A DNA stretch of 64,000 bases from contig CM043698.1 in assembly GCA_023935145.1 (NCBI GenBank), positions 76,092,501 to 76,156,500 on the forward strand. The letters run 5' to 3'. The notes beneath the pieces were generated by a model. That model was not told the origin of the DNA and did not search any database. It saw nothing but the letters and a program-made list of their open reading frames with translations. Source of the stretch: Bretschneidera sinensis. Lineage: Eukaryota > Streptophyta > Magnoliopsida > Brassicales > Akaniaceae. The first letter of the stretch is position 1. The number at the start of each line of letters is the position of its first letter. This document shows, piece after piece, positions 53,395-64,000 of this stretch. A program made the position numbers and the translations under genes.

Positions 53395-53843
53395 ATCTTG
53401 CCCTCTTCCTATAATAAAAAACCCTTAGCAGTACAGAGAAACAGCTCTGATGTTTTATTTAAAATTATGCAAATACAATAATAATGATAATCTGTCTTTT
53501 CCGTATGTGGCCTCATTTTATAAGGTCAAAGCAAGAAAAGGAAAAAAATCCCCAAAAATATAATCCTAGGGAAAACTAAGGAAATTACTAAAATTAAGCG
53601 ATTGTATTAAGGCAGAATCAACGGCAATCAATTCTGACTTGAATACAAAAGGAAATTGCAAATGGAAAGTTTCCTAAACTGGAAACTGCAAATTTGAAGG
53701 CCTAAAATAGAATCAACGGCAGTCAACCGTTCTAGGTAGTCCAGCGGCCATTTTGGCGCTGATCTGCCAACTCAAAGTATCTCAGTGCCAACAACGTGTT
53801 ATCTGACAACTCAGCATCATCTGACTCGGATCCTCCTGCATCA
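53395..53843 (-). repeat. 3' LTR (left) of the second gypsy derivative
   Basis: Aligned to 55693-56194 from about CTGATGTTTTATTTAAAATTATG onward, ending GATCCTCCTGCATCA at 53843. The first ~80 bp of the other LTR have no clear match, so the outer edge is approximate. Confidence 0.75.
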
Positions 53844-54868
53844 GTCACCTCGGGTTGGAAAGAACTCGTCCTCGAGTTCACAATAGCTTCATTAGAATCC
53901 ACAAAACAAAGAATCAGGTGTTTCACATTAAAGACATCAGGCAGCAACCCAGGAGGAAGATCCTCTGGCATCAGGTCAAAAAACTCTGCTAGCAGCTGCT
54001 GCACCTCTGCTGGTAAATATGGATTCATGTCTGCTGCACTATTCCCATAAGGCAGCAGAGCATGGACCACGTCTCCAGGCTCAATCTCGGCTAAAAACTT
54101 GGATATCGAAAGCAGATTAGTAGTATTGGCTACCGGGGTAGGAGTGGTTCCTTCCCGATAAGGTGCCAACACAATCTTCTTCCCTCTGATGCTAAGGGAA
54201 TATGTATTTTTTCGCCCATCATGAATAACACTGTGATTATATTGCCAAGGTCTGCCTAACAATACATGACAAGCATCCATAGACACAATATCACACCAAG
54301 CATTACCAAAATATTTCCTACCAATCGAAAAAGATACTAGGCATCGCCTATCTACTGTTACCTCACTGCCTTTATTCAACCACGACAATTTATACGGCTT
54401 GGGATGACGATCTGTCTTCAACTGCAATTTCTGGAAAACCTCTTTAGACACTACGTTCTCGCAACTACCACTGTTAATGATCATTTTGCAGACTTTATCT
54501 GCAACTGTGCAGGTCGTGTGGAAAATATTTGTCCTCAACCAATCGTCCTCTGTATCGCCCTTGGGGGTCAGTAAACTCTTACAAACAACCAAGGTCTCAT
54601 GGCCATCTCCATACAACACATCTCCATCTTCATCATCATCATACACAGGCTCTCCAATCTCCTCAGTTTCATCTACCATGTCATCCTCAATTAGGAGATT
54701 TTTGCCCTTCTGACTAGCAGGCTTCTTGCACTCAGTCGATTTATGTCCTTGTTCACCACATCTGAAACATCTAATATTTGAGCTAGGGTTACCTTGGGGT
54801 GGCTGCTGGGCAGGACGAAATTCTTGAGGGCGAACTGGCCGACTACTTTGATCACTGCTTCGGTTCAT
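53732..54868 (-). pseudogene. Gypsy zinc-knuckle and protease frame with deletion junction
   Basis: 378 open codons. The zinc knuckle RCFRCGEQGHKSTEC (CX2CX4HX4C) is followed by an acidic stretch and the protease. The protease active site reads IINSGSCENVVS: the catalytic Asp is Asn, against Asp in the first copy. SMDACHVLLGRPWQYNHSVI follows. After LLAEFFDLMPEDLPPGLLPD the frame goes straight to VFNVKHLILCFVDSNEAIVN, the tail after integrase. The frame stays open over the deletion and ends beyond the LTR border. Confidence 0.88.
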
Positions 54869-54879
54869 TGACCTCCTAT

Positions 54880-55642
54880 TCTGCTATTTTTCCACCACAA
54901 GTGCATGCTGGTATGCTTCAAAAACGGTCCACAGCGAGTGAAGGCTGAGGACATCCTGCAGAGGCTGCCGTAATCCCCCCAAATACCGTTCCATCATCTA
55001 CTCCTCTGTCTCGGATAAATCATTCTGGGCTATCAATTGATAGAACTCCTCCATGTAATCATCCATCGATCTCGTGCCCTGCCTCAACGAATGAAGTCAC
55101 TGAAACAAGGTTTGAGTGTAGCCGAAAGGAAGGAAGTGACCCTTCATCTTCTTCTTCATATTCTCCCAATCTGTGATCTTAGCCTTGCCTTGCCGGTCAC
55201 TTGAGCTCCTTAACTGCTCCCACCACGCAGATGCTCTACCTTTGAGTTTGATGGCGACCAGTTTCACTTTGACACGATCTAGGACTTCCTTATACTCGAA
55301 AATACGCTCCACTTCATTCAACCAATCGATGAATGCTTCGGCCTGCAATGTATCAGAAAACTTGGGCAGATCCACTCTGAATCCGAGGTCTCCATAACGA
55401 TCCTCCCGACCACGGGGCTCCCTGAATCGACTAGGACTGTGATATAGGTTTTCGAAACTGGAATCGGAATAGTGATCTTCCGTCTCACGATCACCGAAAT
55501 TCCGCGCCCCTAGACGCTGGGTTAACTCTGCAACTTGCCACTGTAAATCCTTAATCATCGCATCCTGAACGTTACGATCACGACGTGGGGCTTCCTCGTT
55601 CGGAACCTGCCCACGACGACCACGACCACGACCACCAGCCAT
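54880..55642 (-). pseudogene. Gypsy gag, second copy
   Basis: ATG at 55642 gives MAGGRGRGRRGQVPNEEAPR, then a coiled-coil-like MIKDLQWQVAELTQRLGARN and capsid-like segments YGDLGFRVDLPKFSDTLQAE, WLNEVERIFEYKEVLDRVK and KLKGRASAWWEQLRSSSDRQ. The frame ends with a stop at ~55097; the rest up to the zinc knuckle is in other frames. The apparent open frame upstream of the ATG is in the LTR and is not gag. Confidence 0.85.
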
Positions 55643-55678
55643 GGAACTGATGAAATCTTGCCCTAGGAAAACGTTGAA

Positions 55679-55692
55679 GCTCTGATACCAAC
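55679..55692 (-). other. Primer-binding site for initiator Met tRNA, second copy
   Basis: The reverse complement TTGGTATCAGAGC adjoins the 5' LTR after one base, as in the first copy. Confidence 0.9.
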
Positions 55693-56194
55693 TAACACCG
55701 GACAGAATAGCGATTATTCTGCAGGCTAGTCGAACAGATAGTTCACAGGGAGTAACACCAGAAAAGACCCTAAATAATACAGAGAACAAACTCTGATGTT
55801 TTATTTAAAATTATGCAAATGTAATAATAATGATAATCTGTCTTTTTCATATGTGGCCTCCTTATTTATAAGGTCAAAGCAAAAAAAAAAAGAAAAGATC
55901 CTCGAAAACATAATCCTGGGGAAAACTAAGGAAATTACTAAAATTAAGCGATTCTATTAAGGCAGAATCAACGGCAGTCAATTCTGACTTGAATACAAAA
56001 AGAAATTACAAATGGAAAGTTTCCTAAAACTGGAAACTGCAAATTTGAAGGCCTAAAACAGAATCAACGGCAGTCAACCGTTCTAGGTAGTCCAGCTACC
56101 ATTTTTGCGCTGATATGCCAACTCAAGGTATCTCAGTGCCAACAACATGTTATCTGACAACTCAACATCATCTGATTCGGATCCTCCTGCATCA
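55693..56194 (-). repeat. 5' LTR (right) of the second gypsy derivative
   Basis: 502 bp, TAACACCGGACAGAAT ... GATCCTCCTGCATCA, homologous to 21477-21990 and 53395-53843. The outer TG of the family is TA here as well. Confidence 0.85.
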
Positions 56195-57349
56195 TAAGTG
56201 CAGTTGAAAGTTTTAGAGGTCAGAGGTCGTAGGTGGTGCGGATCTTCGTTAACTTCCTATGGCAGAGCAGGTGGATATCTGTGTTGGGTTTCTCAGGTTT
56301 TACTCGCCTGGAGTCAGCGATCACCGCGGTGGGGTGACAAATCATGGGGCCACCGGATAGGTAAGATTGGAGGACCCTTTTAGCGGTTATTCTTTTTGGG
56401 ATTTTCATCTGTTTTTCGGTGGTTTATTGGAGTGGGTTACCCAATCTACTTAGATATGTGTATTATGAATTTGGTAGTGTAGTCTGAGTCGGTCGATGGT
56501 GTTTTTGGGCGATGGTGGCCATGTCCTTTCCTTATATTTCCAATTCTTTTTTAAAAGAATTTTAAAAAATCTTTAATGGGGCGTAAGCCCGATCATTGGA
56601 GTGTAAAATGTGTAAACTTTGGGCGTGGGCGTACTCCCTCGAGCAAAAGTTGTATGCCCTACAGAAAAAACACACCTAAATTTAAAAGCCTTCTGGTGTT
56701 TTTCACCTGCTTCACCTCTGGGCACACCTTCATAACATTGCTTCAAGTAAAAGTACAAAGAAGGTATCTCTGCCTTTATGTTTATAGGAGTCAAGCAAAC
56801 TTTTTGTAAGACTGCTTTGAAAAACATGAAAAGAAACAAAAAGTGAAACATTGAATCTTTTATATAGTGAGTAAGAAGGCTATTTATTATAGGAAAAGGC
56901 TTATCTCCAATGACAATTTTTTTTTCAATCAGGTCTAAAACCAATGTTTTAGATCATTTCAAATCTTCATTAATAATTTTAAGGAATTTTATTTATAAAT
57001 TTAGTATAGATATAAGACTTAAATATAATATTATCAGTAAATTTCTTTAAATTTATCAAAAAAGTTTCAAGTAGATCTAAAACAAATGTTTTTGATTCGG
57101 TCTAGTTAAAAATCTTCCTCCAGTAGAGTCTCTCTTCAATTTCGAGATGACAGCCATGTAATATACACGTTTTCGATGGTTGAGATTTTATATTATATTG
57201 AAAGATATTTTAAAGCCATCAAATTAATAACTGAGCTTTTCCTTTTTAACATCTCTTCATCCCAAATTAAAGCCCAAACTCAAAATTTCCTTTTTCTCAA
57301 ATCATACTTCATAAAAAATTTCCTTTTAATAGGAGTAGATTGATAGGAG
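56195..57349. other. Stretch with no recognised gene
   Basis: The first ~400 bp are relatively GC-rich (CGGTGGTTTATTGGAGTGGG); the rest is AT-rich. Open frames here have no family resemblance. Confidence 0.5.
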
Positions 57350-57600
57350 GATGATTAAGAGGAACCTCATTATTATGAGCAAGTGAGAAGCTCTTAATTT
57401 TTTTTTTGGAATGAAATGCTTGAAAATTTTCTTATTGAATGATTGATCTTAGTTCAGGGTATTTATATCCCTGTTCCAAACCAATACAAGTAGTTAAGGC
57501 AATTACAACAGTTTATTGATTAATAAAAATCTACCAACTTCCTTCATTTATAGTTGAACTAATCCTCTCTTTACTTTCACTCTATTACATTCTTCTATTG
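57350..57600 (-). mobile_element. Probable 3' LTR part of the chromovirus beside unit F
   Basis: On the minus strand this contains AGAGAGGATTAGTTCAACTATAAATGAAGG (TATA-like) and precedes the pol C-terminal tail in the position of a 3' LTR. No partner LTR is available to fix the ends. Confidence 0.45.
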
Positions 57601-57613
57601 AGCTTACGGTAGC

Positions 57614-60600
57614 TTATAGTTCATAGTTACTGGTCCACACATGCTTCTTTCTGTCTTGAACACTTTTTTTATAACTTGGAGTTGTTATTATGTCAATTTC
57701 CTTTGCCTCTTCTACTAGCTCTGCCTTGTCTTCTTCAAGATCCTCTAGGTTTTGCAGTTGTTTTGCTAACCTTAACCTTTCCCGGTTCAACCGAATGTTG
57801 ACTTGTTCCCGAGTTGTATCATTCCCATCCCCATCAAAATGAACCTTGCACTCAAGGTTCAGGTTAGGGTAGGATTTAATGAATTCATGAAAATTCTCCA
57901 AGGAAGTATTTTCAGGTAATAGACCTTCCCATTAAACCAACACTTACAGAATTACCTGGCCCTTTAGTATGATATGTCTCTTTCCCACCACTACTAAAAG
58001 TAGTATAACAAGTTGATTATTAAAACTTACTGGTAGTAAGGTAATAGTACTACTAGCTGGATTAGGACTTGTAAAAGGCTTGAGAAATGACACATGAAAA
58101 AGGAATGAATCTGACTTCCCTCAGGCAACTGTAATTTATAGGCAACTTTTCTAATTTTATGTAGAATCTAAAAGGGACCAAAGAACCTTTTATTCAGTTT
58201 TTTATTAGCACTGAAAGCTATATTAGTCCGTCTGTAAGGTTGTAGCTTTACAAAGACCCAATCACCTTCATTAAAATTCACCTCTTGTCTATAATTGTCT
58301 ACTTGAGTTTTCATTATAGATTGAGCTTGGAAGAGGTTGGTTTTTAGTTGTTGCAATAACTCAGTTCTAGTGAGTAAGTTGTGCTTCAATGCCTCCAGAT
58401 TAGAAGAATCTTTTAGATATTTCGGAATAGTAGGAGGGATTCTACCATACACAGCCTCTAATGGGGTCATGCCAACAATTGAATGATAACTGGTGTTGTA
58501 CCAGAGTTCAGCCCCAGGTAAAAAACTTAACAATAATTTAGGTTGTCCATTCACAAAAGCTCTGAGATATTGTTCCAAGCACCTGTTAAGGACCTTAGAC
58601 TGTCCATCAAATTGTTGATGATATAAAGAGCTCATTTGAGGTTTTGTGCCACTAAGTAGAAGTAGCTGCTTCCAGAATTTGCTCAAAATGCGGAATCTCT
58701 ATTAGATATTATAGATCTGGGAAAACCATGGAGCATGATAACTATTTCAGTGAATAGTTGTGCCACAATTACTATAGTGAAGGCAGTAGGCAATTCTCTA
58801 AAGTGAGCAACCTTGGTTAGTCTGTCTATGACTACCATAATAACAGTGCATCCCTTGGATAGTGGAAACCAAATGATGAAGTCCATTGAAACATCCTCCC
58901 AGACTTGATCTGGAATAGGATGTGGTTGTAATAATCCTGCAGCCTTTGTAGTATGATACTTTATGAATTGACAAATAAGGCAACTCTTCACAAAGTTTTG
59001 GACATCCTTTTCATTTTAGGCCATGAAAAATTGGATGGCAACCTCAAATATGTCCTCAGCACACCAGAATGCCCTCTAATGGGAGAAGAATGAAATTCTG
59101 TAATGAGTCTGTTCCTTAACTCAGTTTTATTGACTCATTTAATGCCACTAACTCTGGATTAGTACCATTCCATGATTTCAGTTGTGCAATAAAATCAACG
59201 GTAGGGATTGAAACAACTATTAACACTCCATCGCTGATCTTATTAACTGCATCAGATGTCACAAAATGTTTTTATAGAATTCTAGATAAGACATCGGCCA
59301 TTTCATTATTCGTACCATACCAAAATAAAATAGTATAATTAAAACCAAGTAACTTGCTTAAGTAATGATGCCGTTCAGAGGTTTGAATTACCTGGTTCAT
59401 AAGGTTTTTCAAACTTCTGTGATCTGTTCTGATGACAAACTTCCTTACCAAGAGGTTGTCTCCATTTAAAGACTGCTTGGGTTATTGCATATAATTCTTT
59501 GACATATGTGGAAGATGATCTCATTCTTCACCCAATTTTTTTTTGTAAAGAATGTTAAGGGATGTACTTCTTAACAAATTTCTTGTAATATCCAGTAAGG
59601 TCTAGAAAACCTCTAAGTTGTTTGAGATTGGTTGGAACTGGTCACTCAAGCATTATCTGAATCTTTTTCTGATTAGGCTGTATTCCCTAGGCTAAAACCA
59701 TGTGACCTAGATACTCAGTGGTCTCCTGACAGAACTCACATTTGTTCAACTTGGCATACAATTTGGGAGTAGCTAAACATAATAGTACATATCTTAAATG
59801 GCCCTCATGTTCTTCTCGTGAGGCACTGTAAATTAATACGTCATCAAAGAATACTGTAACAAAGTGCCTTAAAAAAGGATTGAAGATCATATTCATGGTG
59901 GCTTGAAAGGTAGAAGAACTTATCTATTGTAGGAATTGGGAACCTGTCTTTTGCAGTTACTACATTAAGGGCCCTGTAATCAATGAAAAAGCTCCAAGAT
60001 CCATCTTTTTTCATTACTAACAAAACATGTGAGGAAAATGGGCTTTGGTTGTCTATGATAATCCCATTTTGTAACATTTCCTTAATTAGCTTTTCTATTT
60101 CACTTTTCTGGAAGTGAGGGTACCTACATGATTTGACATTAGCATGCTTATTACTGGGTATGAGATGCATTTGATGATTGAGTGCTCTGGATGGTGGTAA
60201 TTGAGATGGTTATTGGAAAATAACTTGGAATTATTGGTGCAAGTTTTCAATCATAAATGGCTTTTGCTTATTAACCTCTTCCTTGGAATAACACTGCTTT
60301 TCAATTTTCAAGTGAAAATAGGACACAATACCTTCATATGTTGCTAGTTTATTCAATTGTTTGGTAGGTAATGGTGTAGGACTTAAGTTGGACTCTTCCA
60401 CCAAGTGCACTTTCTATTCTTGCTATACAAATTCCATGGCTAACTGTTTGTAGTTAATGATAATAGAGCCCAACCTTTCCAGCCATTAAATGCCTAACAC
60501 AATGTTTGTCCCTTAGATAGGAAGGATAAACAAATCAAAGTTAAAAGCATGGGTCTGTATGTTTAGAGGTACTGCTTGATAGATCTTATCACAGTACAAA

Positions 60601-61435
60601 TAGTCTCCATTACCAACATAGACCTTAAACTGTTTGGAAGGAGAAATAGACAATCCTAATCTTGTAGCCACCTTCTTTTCGGACGAAATTATAGGTACTC
60701 CCATTGTTTATCAAAATTTGCACTGTTAATTCCCATATTGACCACTTAACCTGAGTGTTCTAGGACTCAATTGGCCAACTAAGGCATTTAAATTGATTTC
60801 TGATAACAAGTGATATTCTTCCTCTTCTTGTGTTTTTACAAATTGTTCCACTGGTTCCACAGCTTCCCATAATTCCTCTTCATGGTCTCCTATGAGCAAA
60901 AAGAATTTTCTTTTGCATTAATTCCAAGGGTTATACTTCTCATCACAGTTATAACATAATACTTTTTCCCTTCTACTATTCAATTTTGCAGGACTTAATC
61001 CCTTAACAGGAAATTGTGGTGGCTGATGGCTAGGATGAGATTTTGTTTACATTGGTCTTAGGTTGCATTTAATCATAGGATATTTTCTAGGAATTGACAA
61101 AGAGTTCTTGAAAATACCTTGATTTGAGATGGGTGCAATTATTTTTTACCACTGAGGTGTGAGAATTGGTTTGACATCTCCTGTATTTGGCTTCTTGCAA
61201 TCTTGCTATTGCCATAACTCATAACAAAAGAGGTTTGAGCCATCAAAAGCTCCATTTTAAACTCTGGTTTGAGGACAAAAATAAAGAAACTGACCAAGAA
61301 GGACTTAGATAATCCTTTTACTATGGTAGCAAGTGCCTCAAATTGTGCCTGTCATTTAGCAATACTAGTAGTTTGTTGTAATTTGGCTAAATGCTGTTTT
61401 TGGATCCTCATATTTGGAAGACTCAAACCTTAACA
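57614..61435 (-). pseudogene. Ty3/gypsy chromovirus internal region, decayed
   Basis: Minus strand, right to left: gag piece (61180-61430), protease-like 60513-60704 (KKVATRLGLSISPSKQFKVY), RT N-terminal 59844-60170, and RT catalytic part 59687-59896 with FVTVFFDDVLIYS and LYAKLNKCEFCQETTEYLGH. A degraded RNaseH follows. Integrase core 58683-58991 has CLICQFIKYHTTKAAGLLQP, MDFIIWFPLSKGCTVIMVVI and HGFPRSIISNRDSAF; the core end is 58168-58686 with YHQQFDGQSKVLNRCLEQYL. A chromodomain-like remnant lies near 57840-57965: LV-WEGLLPENTS followed by FHEFIKSYPNLNLE. Multiple stops and frameshifts. The right end abuts the satellite of unit F at ~61436; the 5' LTR is missing. Confidence 0.87.
58168..58991 (-). 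pseudogene. Chromovirus integrase
   Basis: Two frames joined at ~58685. The first has the zinc-binding CX2C (CLIC) with the first catalytic Asp region (VSMDFIIWFPL) and the second (IISNRDSAF). The second frame has MSSLYHQQFDGQSKVLNRCL with Gln-Ser after the expected Glu position shifted (DGQSKV where most elements have DGQSEV), then a post-core beta-barrel (GDWVFVKLQPYRR). Broken by the frameshift, so inactive. Confidence 0.85.
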
Positions 61436-61436
61436 C

Positions 61437-62025
61437 CAGTACATCAAGATATGTCTAGCAATATTACTAAAAATGATAAAAAAAGAAATATCTTTACTTT
61501 ACATTTTCTTCCCTTAACAATTTGCACTATGACAATATTGACACCCTATATACACCCAATATATATCTAGTAATATTACTAAAAATGAAAAAAATACCTT
61601 TATTTTACATTTTCGTACCTTTTCTAATTTATCAATTTTCAAATAATATTGCGAATAGAAATGACAAAAAAGTCTTTATTTTACATTTTCTTTTCTTAAC
61701 AATTTGCACTATGACAATATTGTCACCCTATATACACCCAAGATATATATAACAATATTACTAAAAATGACCAAAATATTTTTATTTTATTTTATATTTT
61801 CTTCTCTTTTCTAGTTTAAAAATTTGCAAATAATATTGCTACTAAAAGTGAGTAAAAAGAACTTTATTTTACATTTTCTTCCCTTAACAATTTACACTAA
61901 CAATATTGTCACCCTATATACACCCAAGATATATCTGGAAATATTACTAAAATGAAAAAAATATCTTTATTTTATATATTCGTCCCTTTTCAGGTTTAAC
62001 AATTTTCAAATAATATTTCTGTATA
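61437..62025. repeat. AT-rich ~180-bp satellite block, unit F
   Basis: Left part matches unit A (GATATGTCTAGCAATATTACTAAAAATGAT, TTGCACTATGACAATATTG). From ~61590 rightwards it matches unit B (ACCTTTTCTAATTT, TAGAAATGACAAAAAAGTC, AAAAGTGAGTAAAAAGAAC). Confidence 0.85.
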
Positions 62026-62138
62026 TACGACATTAGAAAATAATGCTTCGAAAAAATCTGCATCCTTAGATTAATTTGATAGTATTAAAATACCGAATCT
62101 TTTTTTTAGTTTCTCAAGACTTAACATCCTAATATATT

Positions 62139-62145
62139 TATAAAG
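62139..62145 (+). promoter_or_regulatory. TATA box of peptide gene copy F
   Basis: TATAAAG, 75 nt before the start codon, as in copy B. Confidence 0.6.
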
Positions 62146-62213
62146 TTCAAGCAAGCTCAACTTCTAAAATTCAAATCAAAGAGTTAGCGTTGTTATCACA
62201 AGTATTTAGAACC

Positions 62214-62269
62214 ATGGAAGCTTCATTCAAACTGACCTTTTTGGTTGCTCTTATTCTTACACCATGTTC

Positions 62270-62350
<81 letters not shown>

Positions 62351-62858
62351 TTATAAATCCAAATTTTTCAGGCGGCTCCATGGATAATTCTAAAGAAATT
62401 TATTAGTTATTTAGATTGAAAAAAGTCTTTTTAGCACTTTTTCATGTCACTTATCAATCTCTGATATGAGTAAGATGTTCGTTTCTTTGTAATGATTGAG
62501 CTTTTGAAAATTTAGTTGGTTGATTTTTAAGCCATGACAAATTTTATTTTCTTTCAACCTGTGCATAATACAGTTCTCTACAAGTATATGTATTATGCAT
62601 TTTTACATACACGTATGTATATACACATTGTACTTGTTCGTATATTTTTAATTTATAATTATTATTCGTAAGTAGCTAATGAAACAGCGGTGGCTGTCAG
62701 GTGTACTATTCTCAACTCTATCAAAAATTGAAGCTAGAAAGACGATTCATTGTTCTTCTGATGAAGACTGTAAAAGACCTTGCGTACCGTCGCCTATTGA
62801 TTATTGTGCTCACCCTCAAGGTATTTGTATATGCGTACCAGAAAAAAATCCCAACTGA
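62214..62858 (+). CDS. Secreted defensin-like six-cysteine peptide, copy F (two exons, intact)
   Basis: Exon 1 62214-62265, phase-1 intron, exon 2 62701-62858 (TGA at 62856-62858), 69 residues, same layout as copy B. Signal core MEASFKLTFLVALILTP, then VLFSTLSKIEA before the mature part. Six cysteines with the same C-x5-C-x3-C-x7-C-x6-C-x1-C spacing. It differs from copy B at three residues: Phe to Leu in the signal peptide, Ala to Asp two residues before the fourth Cys (PIDYC), and Ala to Glu near the C-terminus (VPEKNPN). All differences between the mature parts are replacements to acidic residues. Start chosen at the ATG conserved in all copies; an upstream in-frame ATG at 62190 is not conserved. 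The acceptor GGCTGTCAG is strong and the donor (CCAT|GTTCGT) weak. Function unknown beyond the secreted Cys-rich class. Confidence 0.72.
62276..62349. repeat. (CT)n and (AT)n microsatellite in the intron of copy F
   Basis: CT run then AT run directly after the predicted donor; it can be misread as a Ser-Leu/Tyr-Ile protein extension. Confidence 0.95.
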
Positions 62859-62919
62859 AGCCAATCTCGATACAATTCGCCTTTTTTGATGCAATCATGC
62901 AACAGATGCCATACAAGTA

Positions 62920-63870
62920 GAAGTTCATGAAATAAGCATATTGCATCCTAAGTGATTATGTTGTTTTCTATGTGTCCTTTGGTTTTGTTTATTTTCAATC
63001 TTTTATGTCTTAAATAATAATCAGAGCCTTAAATTGTTTGAGTAAAACTATTTAAGTTTGAGTCCTCTCGCCATATGTGAAAGTGCTCACATAATGTTTG
63101 ATAGGGACTCTATTCTCTCCTTCTAAATGTTTTTTTATATAAAAAAATAAATGAGTGCCTAAATCACCTTAAACTGCAACTTATGTGAAATAATAATATT
63201 CTTTTATTACAGTGATGAATTCTAATATACCCATATTCCCTCCAACATATACAACTCATTTTGTCCATAAAGAAATTGTTGACCTAAAGATTCGACCTCA
63301 AGATTTCAAAGCACCCAAATCTCAAAGACTAGGGTAGAAACCAAAGAACCTAAGACGGGGGGTAAATAATAATGGTTAACTTGTGATTAAATGGGTTTGA
63401 CACTAACAAATCATAAAATGGAACTTGCCAGCATCTTTCTCAATTCGATCACTTCAAAGTAACGGAGAACAATTGATCTTTGTGAAATCTACTTTGGCCA
63501 ATTAAGTTTAGAGTGAATTCCACATCAAGGTGCATACAATGCTGAGTTAGAGCCTAAATATCTATTTATAAAGAATTTTGCATAGTTTATACAGAGTATC
63601 ATTCTTTAATTTACATGCAAAAATGCTAAACACAAATGAAGATCATAAATCAGGATGATGACATTCAATATCTTTTTTCCAACACTATAATTTACTGTTT
63701 CTTTTCATTGCTGGGATCAGGAAAAACATGTTGGACAACTTTAAAAACTACTACTACTTGATATGTTACTATGAAGAACCGATTGATATTTTACTATTTT
63801 AGCATTATTTAAAGAGCCAGCTAAAGATCAGTGAAACATTAAACTTCATAATCAGGATTTAATTTCTATT
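62920..63870. other. Unit F spacer
   Basis: Nearly identical to the unit B spacer (10190-11148), with no coding potential beyond a possible 3' UTR. Confidence 0.6.
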
Positions 63871-63871
63871 G

Positions 63872-64000
63872 AACATCTCCATAACTGTCCAACTCTTTCA
63901 CTTCCTCCATACTTTTAAGAAATAGTGGTAGTCTCTGGCGCAGCTTGACTGATTGAAGGGAAAGAATCCTATGTTTACCATCTGAACCTTTGCCTCCACC
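63872..64000 (-). pseudogene. 3' fragment of fructose-1,6-bisphosphatase gene, copy F (cut by window end)
   Basis: The minus strand gives the C-terminal end only: GGGKGSDGKHRILSLQSVKL, RLPLFLKSMEEVKELDSYGD. It matches copy B; the rest lies beyond the window. Confidence 0.75.

Larger units (their letters stand above)
53395..56194 (-). mobile_element. Ty3/gypsy deletion derivative, second copy
   Basis: Same family as 18845-21990, coding strand minus. The right 5' LTR is complete; the left 3' LTR has a degenerate outer end. The internal region keeps gag, zinc knuckle and protease, then jumps from LPPGLLPD to VFNVKHL, so RT, RNaseH and all of integrase are deleted. It cannot be autonomous. Confidence 0.87.

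Noticed and set aside
1..64000. tRNA or rRNA genes
   Set aside because: The only tRNA-like signals are the 13-bp primer-binding sites beside the two gypsy LTRs; no cloverleaf or rRNA block was recognised.

Overview
This window is a repeat-dominated, AT-rich piece of plant nuclear DNA, most likely from a eudicot. It contains no bacterial-style operons. I see plant-type LTR retrotransposons with initiator-Met-tRNA primer sites, an En/Spm (CACTA) transposon, a LINE tail, long CT/AT microsatellites, and decayed pieces of plant genes: plastid-type fructose-1,6-bisphosphatase, a UGT91-like glycosyltransferase and an F-box/LRR protein. I cannot name the species.

The main non-transposon content is a tandem array of about 3-6.5 kb units: A ~2166-8690, B ~8700-13680, C ~13690-22285, D ~22290-25185, E ~25190-26591 and F ~61437-end. 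A complete unit has, in order: a ~180-bp AT-rich satellite; a TATA box; a two-exon gene for a small secreted six-cysteine peptide with a defensin-like Cys-stabilised alpha-beta spacing; a reverse-strand 3' fragment of a fructose-bisphosphatase gene; a badly decayed Ty1/copia RT-RNaseH remnant; and a conserved tail. Copies B (9520-10140) and F (62214-62858) read intact as predicted 69-residue precursors. Copies A, C and E carry different disabling lesions. Unit D has lost the gene by deletion. Unit F looks like a mosaic, A-like on its left and B-like on its right.

The array is broken up by mobile elements. A deletion-derivative Ty3/gypsy element with both LTRs and a 5-bp target duplication (18845-21990) sits in the tail of unit C. 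A copia element (26592-30115) truncates unit E. A relative of the first gypsy element lies at ~53400-56194. A decayed chromovirus (57350-61435) abuts unit F, and the same chromovirus fragment abuts unit A (357-2165), so the A and F left flanks are a segmental duplication.

The centre (30577-45952) is a CACTA complex. One element has a 5' terminus, palindromic subterminal repeats, a broken transposase and a broken TnpA-like gene. It meets a second, truncated copy tail to tail at ~42131-42370, making a large imperfect palindrome. Between the CACTA complex and the right-hand elements lie a LINE 3' end, a UGT91-like pseudogene, a probable solo LTR, an F-box/LRR fragment and a copia RT fragment. 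Only the two cysteine-rich peptide genes look like candidates for functional host genes.
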